Assembly (NCBI RefSeq): GCF_002257705.1
Contig: NZ_LSLK01000052.1
Coordinates: forward strand, 1-64,000
Direction: 5' to 3'
Length of the DNA stretch: 64,000 bases
From: Sporomusa silvacetica DSM 10669
GTDB lineage: Bacteria > Bacillota > Negativicutes > Sporomusales > Sporomusaceae
Each line of letters opens with the position of its first letter. Positions within the stretch are counted from its first letter, which is position 1. The notes under the pieces were generated by a model that made no database searches, was not told where the DNA came from, and saw only the letters and a program-made list of their open reading frames with translations. Position numbers and translations under genes: made by a program. Shown here piece after piece: positions 44,499 through 53,293 of the stretch.

Positions 44499-44581
44499 AG
44501 ACTTGGCTTGTGCCAAGTCCCTCAGGACGCGGGAGAAGCCTTAGTCGTTCAATCCAGGGAAAGTTAACCTTTCCATCTGGA
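44499..44581. repeat. Copy of dispersed palindromic repeat family 2
   Basis: Stem-loop GACTTGGC/GCCAAGTC, then a 32-base block at 44534-44565 that is identical to 50689-50720, then a stem CCAGGGAAAG/CTTTCCATCTGG. It fills the mltG-DUF1292 gap. A CTTTCCATCTGGATAAG fragment also occurs just left at 44479-44496. Confidence 0.75.
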
Positions 44582-44584
44582 AAA

Positions 44585-44608
44585 AAAAGAAGCCTGGCGG
44601 CTTCTTTT
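44585..44608 (-). terminator. Terminator of the DUF1292 gene
   Basis: AAAAGAAGCC/GGCTTCTTTT stem with a four-base loop, overlapping the stop codon; on the minus strand it ends in a T-run. Confidence 0.88.
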
Positions 44609-44963
44609 ACTCTTCCTCGTCTTCAATCAACTCTTCGTAGGCTTTACGAACTTCTTCAAATTCTTCATCAGTAGGGTCTACATAAATTTCTTCGCCGCTT
44701 TCGTCAACGTCAATACGGGCAATAAATACGTCAGTTTCTTCACCGCAGCCACAGTCGCAGCTATCATCGTGGCAACTATCATCGTGGCAGCTACCATCAC
44801 AATCCTCTTCATCAACGTCAAACGGTACCAGTATAGCGAAGCGCTTGTCACCAACAGGAACGATCATGTCTTCGCGGTAGTAGTATTCATTGCCTTCTTC
44901 ATCAGTCATGACGACTACCGGCTCATCAAACTCCATACTTTCATCGTTTTCATTTTCAGTCAT
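44607..44963 (-). CDS. DUF1292 (YrzB-like) protein with Cys/His/Asp metal-binding insert
   Basis: 118 residues. The DUF1292 core is visible (VVMTDEEGNEYYYREDMIVP, FAILVPFDV), then a Cys-rich insert reading DCDGSCHDDSCHDDSCDCGC with six Cys and two His, then a second beta-strand block. The product is very acidic. The insert is absent from the short Bacillus YrzB and resembles a metal-binding cluster. Start at ATG 44963, with AGAGGTG upstream. Function of DUF1292 is unknown. Confidence 0.9.
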   Translation of the reverse strand: MTENENDESMEFDEPVVVMTDEEGNEYYYREDMIVPVGDKRFAILVPFDVDEEDCDGSCHDDSCHDDSCDCGCGEETDVFIARIDVDESGEEIYVDPTDEEFEEVRKAYEELIEDEEE

Positions 44964-45041
44964 GTTTTTCACCTCTTTTTACACATACGCAACATAATTT
45001 TATCTTAGAAAACATATCCTGTCAAGGGACTCTATGGAAAG

Positions 45042-45464
45042 TCAACTACCTCGTGGCAAACTGTCAAGATAGCCTTGTAAAATAAAGACAGCAGCCATTT
45101 TGTCAATAACCTGACGTCGCTTGGCTCGGCTGACATCAGCTGCTATCAGCGATTTTTCCGCTGCAACAGTAGACAAACGCTCATCCCAGAAGGTAATCTC
45201 AACATTGGGGATAGTCTGGACCAATGTGTTGGCAAATTCCTTCACAATTTCGCCTCTTGGGCCAATCGTGCCGTTCATGTTTTTGGGTAACCCAATAACA
45301 ACAAGCCCTACCTGATACATAGTTATCAGTTCATTGAGCCTAATGAAATCCTTAGTTGGCGATGTTCTGCGAATGACTTCGACCCCTTGTGCTGTCAGCT
45401 TAAGTTCATCGCAAACCGCTATTCCAATAGTTTTGTCCCCGACATCAAGTGCTAGTATGCGCAT
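45042..45464 (-). CDS. ruvX: Holliday junction resolvase-like RuvX/YqgF
   Basis: 140 residues, RNase H-like fold: ILALDVGDKTIGIAVCDEL, VVIGLPKNMNGTIGPRG and ITFWDERLSTVAAEKSL. Involved in rRNA maturation and possibly recombination. Position matches yrrK in Bacillus. Confidence 0.95.
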   Translation of the reverse strand: MRILALDVGDKTIGIAVCDELKLTAQGVEVIRRTSPTKDFIRLNELITMYQVGLVVIGLPKNMNGTIGPRGEIVKEFANTLVQTIPNVEITFWDERLSTVAAEKSLIAADVSRAKRRQVIDKMAAVFILQGYLDSLPRGS

Positions 45465-45498
45465 TTATCCTCCCCATTATTACAAAGAAATACTATTA

Positions 45499-46449
45499 TT
45501 ATATAATCTTCAAACAAAATTCCGGACAATAGGCTCCACAATAGCCACATAATACACAATGCGTAGTGTCAGCATTTGCTTTACCATTAGTAATGGTTAT
45601 TGCCTGCATCGGACAATGCTTTGCACACTGACCGCAACCAACACACCATTCCTCAACAAGCAGTTTCCGCGGCGCCTTAGATACCTTATCCAAAAGGTGC
45701 CTATCAGGCTTTTGACCTGAAAATAGCGTAGTATTTAGTCTGACCTCGTCGAGAGTTTGCATCCCAACAGCGACAGAGGTAATACCTTCCTGTGCCAGTA
45801 CCCAAGCGAAGGCTTCTTCAGCCATAGTATTTAAATGGCCGCCACCTAATGCTTTCATGGCATAAATGCCTTTGCCACAATCAATCGCGGCAAAGCGAAT
45901 AGCAGCTAGCATTTCTTCGGCAGTTCCATCTGTGATACCAATACCTTTACAATTAATGATCGGGTGAATTACATCTATTCCTTCCGTTAATGCTGCTGCC
46001 CGTACAACATCAATTGTGTGTGTCGACACCCCAGCCGCCCTAATTAACCCTTGCTGTTTTGCATCACATAAATAGGACAAGGCTTCGGCATGCCCTTTGA
46101 GTGTCATCCGGGACGATTGCTCATGCAGCAAAAATAAATCAATATAGTCGCGGTCTATTTCCCGGCAGGCAGACTCCACACTTAGCCGCATGTCTTCATA
46201 GGTGTAGGCATAAGATTTCGAAGCAATAATCACGTCATTTTTTGTGTTGGCAATTGCTTCTCGAATGTAAGGATAGGTGCCATATAATTCAGCTGTATCA
46301 ATAAAATTGACCCCTGCGTCAAGTGCTGCCCGAATAACGCCAGCACCTTCGGCCAACGGCCGGTTTGACTGCAAGGGGCCAATAGTAAGTCCGCCAAAGC
46401 ATAATCTCGATACGGAAAGACCTGTTTTTCCAAGTGCATGATAGTCCAT
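45499..46449 (-). CDS. Aldo/keto reductase with two 4Fe-4S ferredoxin motifs
   Basis: 316 residues: an aldo/keto reductase barrel (DTAELYG with the catalytic Asp/Tyr region, SKS with the Lys) and a C-terminal ferredoxin domain holding CVGCGQCAKHCP and CVLCGYCGAYCP. Such fusions are common in anaerobes; substrates are unknown. It is inserted between ireB and ruvX and shares the ireB transcript (one base gap). Confidence 0.88.
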   Translation of the reverse strand: MDYHALGKTGLSVSRLCFGGLTIGPLQSNRPLAEGAGVIRAALDAGVNFIDTAELYGTYPYIREAIANTKNDVIIASKSYAYTYEDMRLSVESACREIDRDYIDLFLLHEQSSRMTLKGHAEALSYLCDAKQQGLIRAAGVSTHTIDVVRAAALTEGIDVIHPIINCKGIGITDGTAEEMLAAIRFAAIDCGKGIYAMKALGGGHLNTMAEEAFAWVLAQEGITSVAVGMQTLDEVRLNTTLFSGQKPDRHLLDKVSKAPRKLLVEEWCVGCGQCAKHCPMQAITITNGKANADTTHCVLCGYCGAYCPEFCLKII

Positions 46450-46450
46450 C

Positions 46451-46708
46451 TTATTTGTCTTTTAGATAGGCACGTACCAATTCCTCAATAATCTCGTCAC
46501 GCTCTAACTTGCGAATCAGTCCACGGGCATTATTATAGCTGGTTATATAGGTCGGATCTCCGGATAAAAGGTAACCTACCAATTGATTTATTGGATTATA
46601 TCCTTTTTCCTTTAAGGATTGGTAAACAGTTGTCAGGATTACTTCGGCCGCGTTAGTATCATCATTATTTACCTTAAACATCATTGTTTCTTGCGATATA
46701 TTGGTCAT
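46451..46708 (-). CDS. IreB family regulatory phosphoprotein (UPF0297)
   Basis: 85 residues with TMMFKVNNDDT-type start and EKGYNPINQLVGYLLSGDPTYITSYNNARGLIRKLERDEI, given here in parts: GYNPINQLVGYLLSGDPTYI and NARGLIRK. IreB is a target of the Ser/Thr kinase IreK in enterococci. Equivalent to yrzL, next to alaS. Confidence 0.95.
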   Translation of the reverse strand: MTNISQETMMFKVNNDDTNAAEVILTTVYQSLKEKGYNPINQLVGYLLSGDPTYITSYNNARGLIRKLERDEIIEELVRAYLKDK

Positions 46709-46796
46709 GAAGCCTCCTCCTCCCTTATATTATCGACAAAGTATAGATCTATATATTCTACCTGTCATTATATTTTCCTGTTAGTTATGATAAATT

Positions 46797-46827
46797 TTTA
46801 CAGGCAGGCACAAAGCCTGCCTGTAAA
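46797..46827 (-). terminator. Terminator of alaS
   Basis: TTTACAGGCAGGC/GCCTGCCTGTAAA perfect stem, six bases after the alaS stop, with T-run on the minus strand. Confidence 0.92.
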
Positions 46828-46832
46828 ATGCA

Positions 46833-49451
46833 CTATTTAATTTGAGATTTAATTATTTGCTGGGCCATTTTGAGTGCTTCGGACAATTTTTCCGGCTGTT
46901 TGCCACCAGCTTGTGCCATATCGGGCCGACCACCGCCGCCGCCGCCAGCTACCGTTGCAGTTTCTTTAATAATCTTACCGGCATGAATGCCTTGGGCGAC
47001 ACAATCAGCGGTAGCCATAGCAACAAAGTTGACTTTGTCACCACTAATAGCGCCAAGTACCACAACTCCTGATTGCAAACGGTCGCGTACCATATCGCCA
47101 GTTGCCCGCAGGTTCTCCATGTCAGCAGCAACTACTTGGCCCACTACTACCTGAACGCCATTAATGGTGTTCGCAGCGACTAAGAGGTCCTGTACCTCAT
47201 TTTTAGCGAGCTTGGTAGTTAGGGTACCAACTTCTTTTTCAAGTTCCCGAACCCGTCCGTTGAGTGTATCAATTCGGGTGACGATTTCCTCAGGCCGAGT
47301 CTTTAAAGCACTAGCTGCTTCTTTAATAAGTTCATTTTGCAGTTTTAAATACTCATGGGCACCATACCCGGTAACAGCCTCAATTCGGCGCATACCAGCA
47401 CCGATACCTGCTTCACTGACAATTTTAAATAGACCAATCTCAGCAGTTGAACCAACATGAGTACCACCACATAGTTCTTTACTAAAGCCATCTACAATGA
47501 CTACCCGTACCCGTTCACCATATTTTTCACCGAAGAGGGCCATTGCTCCCATTTCTTTGGCGACAGCTTGCGTTGTCTCAAGAATGGCTAAGGTAGTATT
47601 ACCTAAAATAACCTCATTTACAATTTGCTCAACCTCAGCTAACTGTTCGGTAGTAACAGGCGCAAAGTGGGTAAAGTCAAAGCGCAGTCTACTGTTATCA
47701 ACCGCAGAGCCTGCTTGATTAACATGTCCGCCTAAAACCTGTTTTAAGGCAGCCTGTAATAAATGAGTAGCCGTATGGTTACGGGCAATATGACGACGTC
47801 TGGTTATATCAACAGACAATTGTACAACTTCGCCAGTTTTCAGAGCTCCCTCACTAATATGGCCAATATGATAGATGGTTCCATCTGGTAATTTGCGGGT
47901 ATTATTAACTTCAATTTTACCAAGGGCACTGGCAATGATACCAGTATCACCTACTTGGCCACCGCCTTCGGCATGAAATGGTGTAACATCTAAAATTACA
48001 GCAACCTCGTCTCCGTCGAAGGCATCCTTAACTACTTTACCGTCTTTCAAGATCAAAACGACCTTAGCACTTTCCGCTTCCGGGTTACAGCTTAAGGTTT
48101 CTGTTACCAAACCGGATAAATCAGGTAAGGCCACACTTTCCTCGCTGTCTTGGCGGGCGGCACGGGCCCGCTCGCGCTGCTCGGCCATAGCTTGATCAAA
48201 TCCTTGTTTGTCCAAGGTCATGTTATGCTCACTTAATATTTCTTCAGTAAGCTCCCAGGGGAAGCCGAAGGTATCATAAAGCTTAAAAGCCATAGAACCA
48301 TCAAGCACTGTTTGACCTGCATGGGTAAGTTCTTGAACATGCTTGTTTAATAATTCAATTCCTTGTACCAAGGTAGTATGGAACCGTTCTTCTTCTAATT
48401 GAATTACTTTTTTTATGTAGTCCTTTTTGTCAGTGATATCTGGATAAGCCTGCGCAAAAATGGTGGCAGCAATATCAACAATATCAGTTAAAAACGGTTT
48501 TTCAATTCCCATTAAACGGCCATGTCTAACAGCCCGCCGGAGAATTCGGCGTAAAACATAACCACGCCCCTCGTTGGAGGGTAACACACCGTCGCCAATC
48601 ATAATAGTCATACTGCGGCCATGGTCGGCAATTACTTTTAATGAAACGTCGTTTTTGACTGACTGGCCGTAGGTAACACCAGCTACTTTAGCCGCATAGT
48701 CGATGATTGGGTACAATAAATCGGTTTCAAAATTAGAGGGCTTGTTTTGCAATACAGAAGCAATACGTTCAAGGCCAGCGCCAGTATCAATATTTTTCTT
48801 GGCAAGCGGGGTATAATTTCCGGCCTCGTCCCGGTCAAATTGAGTGAATACCAAGTTCCAAATCTCTAAATACCGGTCACAGTTACAGCCTACGGCACAA
48901 TCCGGCTTGCCGCAACCGCGTTCTTCTCCTAAATCGATATGTATTTCTGAGCAGGGGCCACAGGGTCCGGGACCAATTTCCCAGAAGTTTTCTTCCATTC
49001 TAATAATTCGGTCAGCTGGAACTTTTATATCGTTATGCCAGATATCAAAAGCTTCGTCATCATTCGTATAGATAGTAATCCAGAGTTTATCCTTCGGCAG
49101 CTCCAGATACTCGGTCAAAAATTCCCAAGCCCAGGCAATAGCTTCTTTCTTGAAATAATCACCAAAGGAGAAATTACCCAGCATCTCAAAAAAAGTATGA
49201 TGGCGTGCTGTCCGCCCGACATTCTCAATATCACCAGTGCGAACACATTTTTGACTGGTAGTAATACGCGGGTGGGGCGGTTTCATTTTGCCGGTAAAAA
49301 AGGGTTTAAACGGAGCCATACCAGCGCCAATGAGCAGCAAGGTCGGATCGTTTTCAGGAATAAGCGAAGAACTTGGTTGAATTAAGTGATCTTTACTAGC
49401 AAAAAAATCCAGAAACAGTTTTCTTAATTCGTTTCCGGTCAATTGTTTCAA
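46833..49451 (-). CDS. alaS: Alanyl-tRNA synthetase
   Basis: 872 residues: class II catalytic domain (FASKDHLIQPSSSLIPEND, RTARHHTFFEMLGNFSFGDY), editing domain with HNHTATHLLQAAL-like HxxxH (ARNHTATHLLQA) and CGGTHVGSTAEIG, and C-Ala domain with GGGGGGRPDMAQAGG. The TTG at 49451 has GGAG nine bases upstream and gives the family start; the frame opens upstream at ATG 49484. No T-box leader fits in the short space to the preceding gene. Confidence 0.97.
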   Translation of the reverse strand: MKQLTGNELRKLFLDFFASKDHLIQPSSSLIPENDPTLLLIGAGMAPFKPFFTGKMKPPHPRITTSQKCVRTGDIENVGRTARHHTFFEMLGNFSFGDYFKKEAIAWAWEFLTEYLELPKDKLWITIYTNDDEAFDIWHNDIKVPADRIIRMEENFWEIGPGPCGPCSEIHIDLGEERGCGKPDCAVGCNCDRYLEIWNLVFTQFDRDEAGNYTPLAKKNIDTGAGLERIASVLQNKPSNFETDLLYPIIDYAAKVAGVTYGQSVKNDVSLKVIADHGRSMTIMIGDGVLPSNEGRGYVLRRILRRAVRHGRLMGIEKPFLTDIVDIAATIFAQAYPDITDKKDYIKKVIQLEEERFHTTLVQGIELLNKHVQELTHAGQTVLDGSMAFKLYDTFGFPWELTEEILSEHNMTLDKQGFDQAMAEQRERARAARQDSEESVALPDLSGLVTETLSCNPEAESAKVVLILKDGKVVKDAFDGDEVAVILDVTPFHAEGGGQVGDTGIIASALGKIEVNNTRKLPDGTIYHIGHISEGALKTGEVVQLSVDITRRRHIARNHTATHLLQAALKQVLGGHVNQAGSAVDNSRLRFDFTHFAPVTTEQLAEVEQIVNEVILGNTTLAILETTQAVAKEMGAMALFGEKYGERVRVVIVDGFSKELCGGTHVGSTAEIGLFKIVSEAGIGAGMRRIEAVTGYGAHEYLKLQNELIKEAASALKTRPEEIVTRIDTLNGRVRELEKEVGTLTTKLAKNEVQDLLVAANTINGVQVVVGQVVAADMENLRATGDMVRDRLQSGVVVLGAISGDKVNFVAMATADCVAQGIHAGKIIKETATVAGGGGGGRPDMAQAGGKQPEKLSEALKMAQQIIKSQIK

Positions 49452-49544
49452 ATTAATCAGCTCCAATGTATAAAAGTAATCCATTATTCTGGTGGAATTA
49501 TACTACAATTTCAGATTTAGTGTCAATATTTGGTGTGAAGAGAT

Positions 49545-50570
49545 CTATAATAAATGCTTAATACTGTGTCTTAGCACAACTTTTCCCACTGCCGCTACTG
49601 GTACACCTAGCAGCATGCCAACAACTCCAAATAACTCGCCGCCAGCAAACAAACAGAAAATGACAGTAAGCGGGTGCAGTCCTACGCTTTCTCCGAGAAT
49701 TTTGGGACCAATTACGCTTCCTTCCAACTGATGGATTACGAAAAACAGCAAAGTAACTTTCCCAGCAAGCAGCGGTGACTCCAAAAGTGCCAGGGTTATA
49801 GCCGGAGCGGCGCCAATAAATGCGCCAAAATAGGGAATGACATCAAGTAAACCGGCAGTAATGCCAATCAGTAAGGCAAATGGGACATTAAAAAAGTATA
49901 AACCGAAACTAACCAAAACACCGACAATTATGGCAATCGTAAGTTGCCCTCTAATTACACCGTTTAATACTTTATCAACATCTTTAAGTGCTAAAGTAAA
50001 CTCCTGTCGTAAGCGGCATGGCACCAATAAAAGCAAGCCTTCTTTGATGGCTTGCCAGTCATGCAAAAAATAAAAAGCCAGTATCGGTGTAATGGCAAAG
50101 CCAATGAAATAGGAAATAAGCCCCAGGATGCTGTTGGCTACTTCACTGGCAAAGGACTGTCCTTCCTGTTGTAAGGATATAATTGAATTATCAATAGCCA
50201 TTCGGATCGAGTAAGGCAAAACTGAATTTTGGTAGTGGCTCTGAATGAGATAAAATAATTCTTCACTTTTTCCCAGAATATGCGGTAATTCCTTGCCAAA
50301 ACTTTCTAAATCTCTAATCAAAATAGGAAGAAGGCGAGTTCCACCAAGAATAATAACAGCAAATAAAATTACATATAACAGTAGGATAGCTAAAGCTCTT
50401 GACAAGCCTTTTTTCTCAAGATAACATACTGCAGGGTTAAGCAAATAGGCCAGTAGTAAAGCGATAATGAATGGGTACAAGCCATTGCGCACAAGCCAGA
50501 GAAAATATAGAGCTATAAATGCAAATAAAACAATAATAGTAAGTCTAAAATGTTTTTTAGTCAGCAGCAT
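49545..50570 (-). CDS. AI-2E/PerM family transporter
   Basis: 341 residues with about eight membrane segments and the family block GITAGLLDVIPYFGAFIGAAPA and GVVGMLLGVPVAA. The start ATG at 50570 follows AAGGAG. Equivalent to yrrI, upstream of alaS in Bacillus. Substrate unknown; family members export small molecules or ions. Confidence 0.9.
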   Translation of the reverse strand: MLLTKKHFRLTIIVLFAFIALYFLWLVRNGLYPFIIALLLAYLLNPAVCYLEKKGLSRALAILLLYVILFAVIILGGTRLLPILIRDLESFGKELPHILGKSEELFYLIQSHYQNSVLPYSIRMAIDNSIISLQQEGQSFASEVANSILGLISYFIGFAITPILAFYFLHDWQAIKEGLLLLVPCRLRQEFTLALKDVDKVLNGVIRGQLTIAIIVGVLVSFGLYFFNVPFALLIGITAGLLDVIPYFGAFIGAAPAITLALLESPLLAGKVTLLFFVIHQLEGSVIGPKILGESVGLHPLTVIFCLFAGGELFGVVGMLLGVPVAAVGKVVLRHSIKHLL

Positions 50571-50594
50571 ATATGTTCTCCTTGTCAATAAGAA

Positions 50595-50738
50595 AAGACT
50601 TGGCTTGTGACAAGTCCTTTAGGACGGCCGAATTGCTATGCCATCCATGGCGCAATCGGCACTAGCGCCATCCGGGCGCGTCGCCGGCAGAAGCCTTAGT
50701 CGTTCAATCCAGGGAAAGTTATCACTTTCCATCTGGAT
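50595..50738. repeat. Longer copy of dispersed palindromic repeat family 2
   Basis: Shares the stem GACTTGGC-type, the 32-base block (50689-50720) and the CTTTCCATCTGG end with the 44.5 kb copy, but holds about 60 extra bases with two more stem-loops (GCCGAATTGC/GCAATCGGC and GCGCC/GGCGC). Confidence 0.75.
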
Positions 50739-50747
50739 AAGAAAAAA

Positions 50748-50766
50748 GGAGACCACCCAGGTCCCC
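50748..50766 (-). terminator. Terminator after the YtxH-like gene
   Basis: GGAGACC/GGTCCCC stem followed on the minus strand by TTTTTTC, a few bases after the stop at 50780. Confidence 0.75.
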
Positions 50767-50779
50767 CTATTACCGGACA

Positions 50780-50977
50780 CTAATCCAGCTTTTTCATCAA
50801 CCGCTTGCGCGCCCGGCGTGCATCCCGCATTAAATCACGGGTGGTATCAGCAACTGCATCAGCACTACATTCAAACAGCGGCTTTTTTTGTGGTTTAGCC
50901 CTGGGAACTATGATGGCACCTAGTGCTGTTCCTACAAGTCCACCAAAAAACAATCCTTGCCAAAACCTGTTGCGCAT
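50780..50977 (-). CDS. Small membrane protein, YtxH-like
   Basis: 65 residues starting MRNRFWQGLFFGGLVGTALG, a single glycine-rich membrane segment (about 7-26), then a basic helix (RRARKRLMKKLD). The layout resembles YtxH-type gas vesicle/stress small proteins, but the match is weak. Confidence 0.6.
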   Translation of the reverse strand: MRNRFWQGLFFGGLVGTALGAIIVPRAKPQKKPLFECSADAVADTTRDLMRDARRARKRLMKKLD

Positions 50978-50981
50978 CATA

Positions 50982-51179
50982 TCACCCCTTTTGTACCTCT
51001 AAATTAACAGTACCCGGCATGATATTATCATATAGAGTTAAAGTACCATCAACCTCAACATTAAAGATTTTTAAATCCTGATTTCGTACCATAAACTCTA
51101 CACAACAATCCCCGCAATAGTACTGATCGGCACCGATTTTACCTATATCCCGTTGCCCGCATATAGGACAAGTTGTCAT
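50982..51179 (-). CDS. Small zinc-ribbon protein, unknown
   Basis: 65 residues with two CxxC pairs (CPICGQ and CGDCC) near the N-terminus followed by a beta-rich tail (VDGTLTLYDNIMPGTV). Probably a zinc-ribbon protein. It sits between the YtxH-like gene (2 bases away) and the PRC-barrel gene (10 bases). Confidence 0.7.
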   Translation of the reverse strand: MTTCPICGQRDIGKIGADQYYCGDCCVEFMVRNQDLKIFNVEVDGTLTLYDNIMPGTVNLEVQKG

Positions 51180-51189
51180 AAACTACACC

Positions 51190-51702
51190 TCACACCTCTT
51201 TTGATTCAGGTATAAGAAGATTGGTCATAGCATCTGGAATTATTAATCGATCCTGACCAACAACTTGTGCTTGCGGCAGCGGCATAATTTTGCGGCCATA
51301 TAGCAAATCCGTAATAAGACCGTCAGAAATCTCATAAGCCTTTATCTCACCGGTAGTACTATTATAAAGGGCGTCCACTAATATACCAAAGCTTAATCCT
51401 GCATCAGTATAAATTTGCTTGTCCAGCAAATCACACAGATAATAAACAGTTCCCGGCATCATAGCCGGCTTTAACTCTTGCACCGCATACGTGGCTCGGA
51501 GCATTAGAGCATCTCTGCCAATTCTAAATACATCTTCAAACACAACGCCTTGATCATTAGTAAACCAATTAGCACCAGCGAGAACAATACCACGAACAGC
51601 AGCCTGCTCTAAGTCAAGAAGTACTTCTTTTACCTCGCCAATCTGCGCACCAGTTCCGGTAATTAGCACCGGCAGGCCAAATAAATTACGCAGTTTCTGC
51701 AT
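51190..51702 (-). CDS. PRC-barrel domain protein
   Basis: 170 residues with two PRC-barrel-like halves (about 1-75 and 85-165): ITGTGAQIGEVKEVLLDLE and LSFGILVDALYNSTTGEIKA. PRC-barrel proteins bind other proteins or RNA. Not recognised further. Same orientation as mnmA and neighbours. Confidence 0.85.
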   Translation of the reverse strand: MQKLRNLFGLPVLITGTGAQIGEVKEVLLDLEQAAVRGIVLAGANWFTNDQGVVFEDVFRIGRDALMLRATYAVQELKPAMMPGTVYYLCDLLDKQIYTDAGLSFGILVDALYNSTTGEIKAYEISDGLITDLLYGRKIMPLPQAQVVGQDRLIIPDAMTNLLIPESKEV

Positions 51703-51795
51703 CAGTAGGCCTCCATAACAGATTGTAGTCTTAGTATGGCCAAAAATGAGACAGTTTATAGCAAGTATTGTCCTATATAAAAATTTATGGCGCAG

Positions 51796-52890
51796 TTACT
51801 TTACCGTCTTTGTTATAATTCCCCCGCCGACAACAATATCATCCTGATAAAATACAACAGATTGTCCAGGTGTAATTGCCCGCTGCGGTGTGGCAAATTT
51901 TACATGAACCTGTCCATTACCAAGTGGGGTTACCATAGCCTGGGCCGGAGTTCCACTATAGCGAATTTTAGCTTCTACGGCAAGCGGCTCTTCCAGCGTA
52001 TCAATTGTAATAAAATTGAGGTCACCGGCAATAAGCTCTGAGGCAAAAACATCCTGGTCTGAGCCGACAACCACTTCATTACGTTCGGCGTCAAGCGCGA
52101 TAACGTATAAGGGTTTACCAACTGCTAAACCAAGACCTTTGCGCTGCCCAACCGTATAAAGCTGGACCCCCTGATGTTTACCAAGAATGTTGCCGGTCAG
52201 ATCTACAATATTACCCGGTTTCAGTGATTCAGGAATACGGTTTTTTAAAAAAGCTTTATAGTCATCATTAGGTACAAAACAGATCTCCTGACTGTCAGGC
52301 TTATCAGCAACCGATAAACCTAACTCTCTGGCCATTTTTCTGGTTTCAGTTTTCGCAAATTTACCTAGCGGCATCAAAAAATGACTGAGAGTATGTTGAT
52401 TTAGGTGGTATAACGCATAGGACTGGTCTTTAGTGAGATCAATCCCTTTACGCAGAATATAGCGCTGGCGGTCTTTGGCATACATAATCTGCGCATAGTG
52501 ACCAGTAGCCACATATTGGGCCCCCAGTGCTAACGCTTTGCTTAGCAGACCCTCGAATTTTACATAGCGATTGCAGGCAATACATGGATTAGGTGTTCTG
52601 CCTGCTGAATATTCTGCCATGAAATAATTAACCACGGTGTCCTGGAACATGTCCCGGAAGTTAAGTACATAGTAAGGGATTCCTATTTTATTCGCAACCC
52701 GTCGGGCATCATCAACGGCTGATAGTGAACAGCAACCTCTACTGTCGGGGTCACTATTTTCCTGATCTTTTTCCCATATTTGCATCGTTGCGCCAATTAC
52801 ATCATAGCCTTGATGAACAAGAAGGGCGGCAGTTAAAGAACTGTCCACCCCTCCGCTCATGGCCACAAGCACTCTGGGCTTATCAGCCAT
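51796..52890 (-). CDS. mnmA: tRNA 2-thiouridylase MnmA
   Basis: 364 residues: PP-loop VLVAMSGGVDSSLTAALL, catalytic Cys in GRTPNPCIACNRYVKF and in DSQEICFV, and C-terminal barrel. It thiolates U34 in tRNA using sulphur relayed from the cysteine desulfurase. The frame opens at 52992 inside iscU, but ATG 52890 is the family start. Adjacent iscU and nifS supply Fe-S/sulphur. Confidence 0.96.
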   Translation of the reverse strand: MADKPRVLVAMSGGVDSSLTAALLVHQGYDVIGATMQIWEKDQENSDPDSRGCCSLSAVDDARRVANKIGIPYYVLNFRDMFQDTVVNYFMAEYSAGRTPNPCIACNRYVKFEGLLSKALALGAQYVATGHYAQIMYAKDRQRYILRKGIDLTKDQSYALYHLNQHTLSHFLMPLGKFAKTETRKMARELGLSVADKPDSQEICFVPNDDYKAFLKNRIPESLKPGNIVDLTGNILGKHQGVQLYTVGQRKGLGLAVGKPLYVIALDAERNEVVVGSDQDVFASELIAGDLNFITIDTLEEPLAVEAKIRYSGTPAQAMVTPLGNGQVHVKFATPQRAITPGQSVVFYQDDIVVGGGIITKTVK

Positions 52891-52897
52891 TAATGAA

Positions 52898-53269
52898 TCA
52901 CTTTCCTTTTTTAGCAATATAGTCTTTAATCGCTTCATGCAATGCATCAGCTGCCAGATTAGAACAGTGCATTTTTTGTGGCGGTAAGCCACCTAAGGCT
53001 TCAGCGACTGCCTGATTGGAGATTTCCAGGGCTTCATCTAAGTTTTTACCCTTAACCATCTCAGTTACCATACTGCTGGTTGCAATGGCAGCGCCACAGC
53101 CAAAGGTTTTAAACTTTACGTCGGTAATTATATCATTTTCGACTTGCAGATAAATTCGCATAATATCGCCGCATTTGGCATTACCTACTTCACCAACACC
53201 ATCGGCATCTTTTATTTCACCGACATTACGGGGATTGGAGAAATGATCCATAACTTTATCATTATACAT
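52898..53269 (-). CDS. Iron-sulphur cluster scaffold protein NifU/IscU
   Basis: 123 residues with the three scaffold Cys: GNAKCGDIMR, KFKTFGCGAAIATSS and KMHCSNLAADAL. It assembles Fe-S clusters with the desulfurase encoded just upstream (25 bases). Confidence 0.96.
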   Translation of the reverse strand: MYNDKVMDHFSNPRNVGEIKDADGVGEVGNAKCGDIMRIYLQVENDIITDVKFKTFGCGAAIATSSMVTEMVKGKNLDEALEISNQAVAEALGGLPPQKMHCSNLAADALHEAIKDYIAKKGK

Positions 53270-53293
53270 AGTTATTCTCTCCTCTATACTAAA

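Noticed and set aside
49452..49544. Possible T-box leader upstream of alaS
   Set aside because: Only about 90 bases separate alaS from the preceding gene, too short for a T-box, and no TGGNACCGCG-type T-box sequence is seen.
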